From assembly GCF_011398925.1 (NCBI RefSeq), contig NZ_AP022842.1, forward strand, positions 3,470,001 through 3,534,000: a stretch of DNA of 64,000 nucleotides. The letters are read 5' to 3'. The notes under the pieces were generated by a model. The model was given only the letters and a program-made list of their open reading frames with translations. It did not search any database and was not told where the DNA came from. The first letter of the stretch is position 1. The number at the start of each line of letters is the position of its first letter. The stretch is from Bacillus sp. KH172YL63 (GTDB lineage Bacteria; Bacillota; Bacilli; Bacillales; Bacillaceae_B). Of this stretch, positions 61,201 to 64,000 are shown piece after piece. The translations under genes and the position numbers were made by a program.

Positions 61201-62674
61201 CTTATTACTACTACCGATTTTGATCCCGTTGTTCACGGCGATCATCTTAATGTTTATCAGTAAATATATAAAGGTTCAAAGATGGATATCTGGCCTTTCC
61301 ATGATCGGGACCATTGCGGCATCACTGGTACTGATCAATACGGTCCATCATGAAGGCATTCAATCTGTGAACCTCGGGAGCTGGGACGCACCTTTCGGCA
61401 TTACCCTCGTTTCCGATATGTTCTCAGCCCTGCTCGTGACGACAACAAGCATCATTACGCTCGTGGTGCTGCTTTATTCCTTTAAATCAATCGGCTCTGA
61501 CCGGGAACGCTTTTACTACTACCCGGTCGTACAGTTTTTATTGGTTGGGGTGAACGGGGCATTTACGACAGGTGATATTTTCAACCTGTTCGTCTTTTTT
61601 GAAGTGATGTTGATGAGTTCATACGTGCTGTTGGTCCTTGGAGGAAAGAAGGCCCAATTACGTGAAGGCATCAAATACATTCTTGTGAATGTCATCTCTT
61701 CCGCTTTATTCGTCATCACCGTGGCGTTCTTATATTCTGTCGTCGGTACGCTGAATATGGCGGATATTTCAATGAAGATTGCCGAGGCGGGCCAGCCGGG
61801 AATCCTGACAGCGATTGCGATCCTGTTTCTATTGGTTTTCGGCTTGAAAGGTGCGATTTTCCCGCTTTACTTTTGGCTGCCAGGCTCGTACTACGCACCG
61901 CCGACACCGGTGCTTGCGTTATTCGGCGCCCTGCTGACAAAAGTCGGGATCTATTCTATCATCCGGACGTATACACTGTTTTTCTATCATGATACGGGCT
62001 TTACACATGAAATACTTGCGATGCTCGCCATCCTTACCATCGTGCTGGGCTGTATCGGTGCCATTGCGTATTGGGATGTGAAGAAGATCATCATTTATAA
62101 CATCATCATTGCAGTGGGCGTCATCTTATTCGGGGTGTCGACGATGAATCCAGAAGCGTTGGAAGGGGCCATTTATTATCTTGTCCATGACATGATCATC
62201 AAAGCGGCTTTATTCCTTCTTGTAGGCGTAATGATTGCGATCACTGGAACGGCCGACCTGAAGAAAATGGGCGGATTGATCAAGCATTATCCGTGGCTAG
62301 GCTGGACATTTCTTGTAGCAGCCTTCTCATTGGCCGGAATACCGCCTCTAAGCGGTTTTATCGGTAAATTACTGATACTGCGGGGAAGCTTTGCTGCAGA
62401 GGCCTATGTAGGCGCTGGAGTAGTCCTCGCGTCGAGTCTGCTCGTGCTATATTCAGTCATCAAGATCTTCCTGAATGGCATTTGGGGCACCCCTAAGGAG
62501 TATGACGGGGTTTCTAAAGGAGACGCCCGTTACTTATGGATGACTTCGGCCGTTCTCGTTGTGTTGGCAATAGGTTACGGACTCGGTGCCGAAGCGATGC
62601 GTCCATTATTCACACAAGCAACAGAAGTACTGGTGAACCCGGATCTTTATATAGACGCAGTGTTAAAGGAGTAA
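61193..62674 (+). CDS. mrpD: Na+/H+ antiporter subunit D
   Basis: A 493-residue NuoN/NuoM-like subunit with about fourteen helices. Key features: FFEVMLMSSYVLLVLGGKKAQLREGIKYILVNVISSALF (essential Glu near 137), LKGAIFPLYFWLPGSYYAPPTPVLALFGALLTKVGIYSIIRTY (about 218-262). Starts within mrpC. Confidence 0.96.
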   Translation: MTNLLLLPILIPLFTAIILMFISKYIKVQRWISGLSMIGTIAASLVLINTVHHEGIQSVNLGSWDAPFGITLVSDMFSALLVTTTSIITLVVLLYSFKSIGSDRERFYYYPVVQFLLVGVNGAFTTGDIFNLFVFFEVMLMSSYVLLVLGGKKAQLREGIKYILVNVISSALFVITVAFLYSVVGTLNMADISMKIAEAGQPGILTAIAILFLLVFGLKGAIFPLYFWLPGSYYAPPTPVLALFGALLTKVGIYSIIRTYTLFFYHDTGFTHEILAMLAILTIVLGCIGAIAYWDVKKIIIYNIIIAVGVILFGVSTMNPEALEGAIYYLVHDMIIKAALFLLVGVMIAITGTADLKKMGGLIKHYPWLGWTFLVAAFSLAGIPPLSGFIGKLLILRGSFAAEAYVGAGVVLASSLLVLYSVIKIFLNGIWGTPKEYDGVSKGDARYLWMTSAVLVVLAIGYGLGAEAMRPLFTQATEVLVNPDLYIDAVLKE

Positions 62675-62680
62675 TGTAGA

Positions 62681-63157
62681 ATGGCTTTTCAAATACTATT
62701 AAACTTTTTCTTAGCCTTTGTCTGGATGTTTCTTTCGGTATCCTTTACTTCTCAGTCATTCATTATTGGCTTTTTACTAGGATTGCTTGTGATATTTGCA
62801 TTCAGAAGATTTTTCAATTCCCGTTTCTATTTATTGCGGGTGGCTGCAGTGATCAGCTTGTTCTTCCTGTTCCTAAAGGAATTGATTCTTGCCAACATCG
62901 CGGTATTGAAAACTGTTTTAAAACCAAAGATGGATTTCCAGCCAGGGATCTTTGCTTTACCGACCGAATTACAAACCGATTGGGAGATCACCCTATTGGC
63001 GAACCTGATCACCTTGACACCCGGTACACTCGTCATGGACGTTTCTTACGACAATAAAATCCTTTATGTCCATGCCATCGACATTCCTGACGCAGATCAG
63101 GCAATCGATGAAATCAAGAATTCATTTGAAAAAGCGATTATGGAGGTGAGCCGCTAA
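62681..63157 (+). CDS. mrpE: Na+/H+ antiporter subunit E
   Basis: A 158-residue protein with two to three N-terminal helices and a cytosolic domain: VLKTVLKPKMDFQPGIFALPTELQTDWEITLLANLITLTPGTLVMDVS is diagnostic of MrpE. Six bases separate it from mrpD; the stop overlaps the mrpF start. Confidence 0.95.
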   Translation: MAFQILLNFFLAFVWMFLSVSFTSQSFIIGFLLGLLVIFAFRRFFNSRFYLLRVAAVISLFFLFLKELILANIAVLKTVLKPKMDFQPGIFALPTELQTDWEITLLANLITLTPGTLVMDVSYDNKILYVHAIDIPDADQAIDEIKNSFEKAIMEVSR

Positions 63158-63441
63158 TGTTACATTTGATCTTTCAAGTCACCCTGTTATGCGTCTCTCT
63201 TTCCATGCTCGGTCTTATTTACAGAGTCATCAAAGGGCCGACGACCCCTGACCGGGTGGTTGCCCTCGATGCCATCGGGATCAATCTGATTGCGATCATC
63301 GCCCTTGTTTCCATGATGCTCGACACCTATGCTTTCCTTGAAGTGATTCTCCTCCTTGGGATTCTCGCTTTCCTTGGGACCGTAGCCTTTTCAAAGTTTT
63401 TAGAGAAAGGGGAGATCATCGAACGTGAGCGAGATCATTAG
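63157..63441 (+). CDS. mrpF: Na+/H+ antiporter subunit F
   Basis: A 94-residue subunit with three helices; IYRVIKGPTTPDRVVALDAIGINLIAIIAL carries the conserved GPTxPDRVxAxD motif of MrpF. The 3' end overlaps mrpG by 17 bp. Confidence 0.95.
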   Translation: MLHLIFQVTLLCVSLSMLGLIYRVIKGPTTPDRVVALDAIGINLIAIIALVSMMLDTYAFLEVILLLGILAFLGTVAFSKFLEKGEIIERERDH

Positions 63442-63787
63442 ATTTTTCATCGGTTTCTTTTTAGTGGTAGGAGGATTCCTCAGCCTGGTCACTGCCTTTG
63501 GTTTGGTCAGGCTTCCGGATGTTTATACGAGGAACCACGCAGCTTCCAAAAGCGCGACGCTCGGCGTCATGTCGATCCTGCTTGCCACATTCCTTTATTT
63601 CTATCTGGAGCACGGTCATTTCAATTCACGGTTGATCCTTGCGATCATCTTCATCTTCGTGACCGCTCCTGTCGCCGGCCATCTCATCTCCCGGGCTGCC
63701 TATAACTCAGGCGTCAAGCTTTGGGATAAAAGTGTACGGGATGATTTAAAGAACAAAGCAGAATATGAACGTCAGAACAGTCAATAA
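63425..63787 (+). CDS. mrpG: Na+/H+ antiporter subunit G
   Basis: A 120-residue subunit with three helices and the MrpG motif GLVRLPDVYTRNHAASKSATLGVM (about 26-49). The start is GTG at 63425 inside mrpF, with an AAAGGGGAG SD. Last gene of the operon. Confidence 0.94.
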   Translation: MSEIIRFFIGFFLVVGGFLSLVTAFGLVRLPDVYTRNHAASKSATLGVMSILLATFLYFYLEHGHFNSRLILAIIFIFVTAPVAGHLISRAAYNSGVKLWDKSVRDDLKNKAEYERQNSQ

Positions 63788-63789
63788 AG

Positions 63790-63836
63790 AAAGGCTTGGC
63801 GACCGGAAGATAGGTTCCGGCAGCCAAGCCTTTTTT
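63790..63836 (+). terminator. terminator of the mrp operon
   Basis: AAGGCTTGGC (63791-63800) pairs with GCCAAGCCTT (63823-63832) with an inner ACCGGAA/TTCCGG hairpin, followed by TTTTGG. Confidence 0.88.
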
Positions 63837-63852
63837 GGTGTTGGAAAAGCAT

Positions 63853-64000
63853 CTATTCACTCTGATAAAAGTGATCCTCCACGCTTCCATCCTGTTTATG
63901 GACGACCAGTGTGCCTCCATGGTCCGTCACATAGTTCTTTGCTTTGTCCAACAGCTTTCCCTTCGTTTCTTCCACCATGATGGCTCTCTGGCCGTCTGCC
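63853..64000 (-). CDS. DUF2188 family protein, C-terminal part
   Basis: The last 48 codons are in view: ADGQRAIMVEETKGKLLDKAKNYVTDHGGTL, then VVHKQDGSVEDHFYQSE and TAG at 63853. The pattern (helix of Lys/Ala, then GGTLVVHKQDG) matches the C-terminus of DUF2188 proteins, small cytosolic proteins of unknown function. The start lies beyond the window, and the gene is convergent with mrp. Confidence 0.7.
   Translation of the reverse strand, partial: ADGQRAIMVEETKGKLLDKAKNYVTDHGGTLVVHKQDGSVEDHFYQSE

Noticed and set aside
60979..62000. Antisense frames within mrpC and mrpD and many other long minus-strand frames opposite genes
   Set aside because: No ribosome binding sites; they mirror the codon pattern of well-identified genes on the other strand.

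Overview
The window comes from a low-to-moderate GC Gram-positive spore-former of the family Bacillaceae. The evidence is a Bacillus-type 16S rRNA, strong AGGAGG ribosome binding sites, sigma-A promoters, PerR and cre boxes, and a gene order that (from memory) follows the Bacillus subtilis yug-kap-pbpD-mrp region. A marine or Rossellomorea-like relative is plausible, but that is inference.

Layout. 1-1100: 5' end of a 16S rRNA gene (minus strand) with tandem rrn promoters. 1.1-3.5 kb: small membrane protein, acetyltransferase, EamA exporter, MgtC-like protein. 3.7-7.3 kb: fruR-fruK-fruA fructose operon behind a promoter that contains a perfect cre site. 7.4-7.6 kb: an array of short repeats with a 25-bp period. 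7.6-18.3 kb: lipoteichoic acid synthase, two orphan oligopeptide-type ABC permeases, a HAD phosphatase, a PfkB sugar kinase, nagA-nagB, an ArsB/NhaD permease and tRNA-Ala. 18.3-21.2 kb: a sulfur/persulfide operon (two DsrE proteins, a glutaredoxin, a rhodanese-MBL enzyme), divergent from an acetyltransferase and sharing one symmetric promoter/operator with it.

21.2-26.5 kb: yugO, yugN, pgi, iron alcohol dehydrogenase and yuzA, in B. subtilis-like order. 26.5-38.7 kb: an accessory metabolic block. It holds aldehyde dehydrogenases, rocG/rocD/rocA (arginine/ornithine/proline to glutamate and 2-oxoglutarate) with a RocR-like activator that lacks GAFTGA, a PerR-type catalase, and an aldehyde dehydrogenase with DUF779 and MEDS partners. 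38.7-40.6 kb: a group IIC intron inserted just after the yugI terminator; its reverse transcriptase is broken by two one-base losses in G tracts. 40.6-45.7 kb: yugI, an ECF sigma/anti-sigma pair with an ECF-type promoter, a small membrane protein, a sodium:amino-acid-type symporter and an HTH regulator.

45.9-57.7 kb: alaT-alaR, yugF, patB, an exported Cu/Zn-SOD-like lipoprotein, a cyclophilin lipoprotein, kapB (no kinB beside it), kapD, yuxJ, pbpD, a second repeat array (20-bp period) and yufK. 58.0-63.8 kb: the seven-gene mrpABCDEFG Na+/H+ antiporter operon. The window ends inside a DUF2188 gene.

Most genes are conventional. The points most worth a second look are the symmetric divergent promoter with a CsoR/CstR-like operator, the two regularly spaced short-core repeat arrays, the GAFTGA-less RocR homologue with palindromes beside it, and the terminator-targeted, doubly frameshifted group IIC intron.
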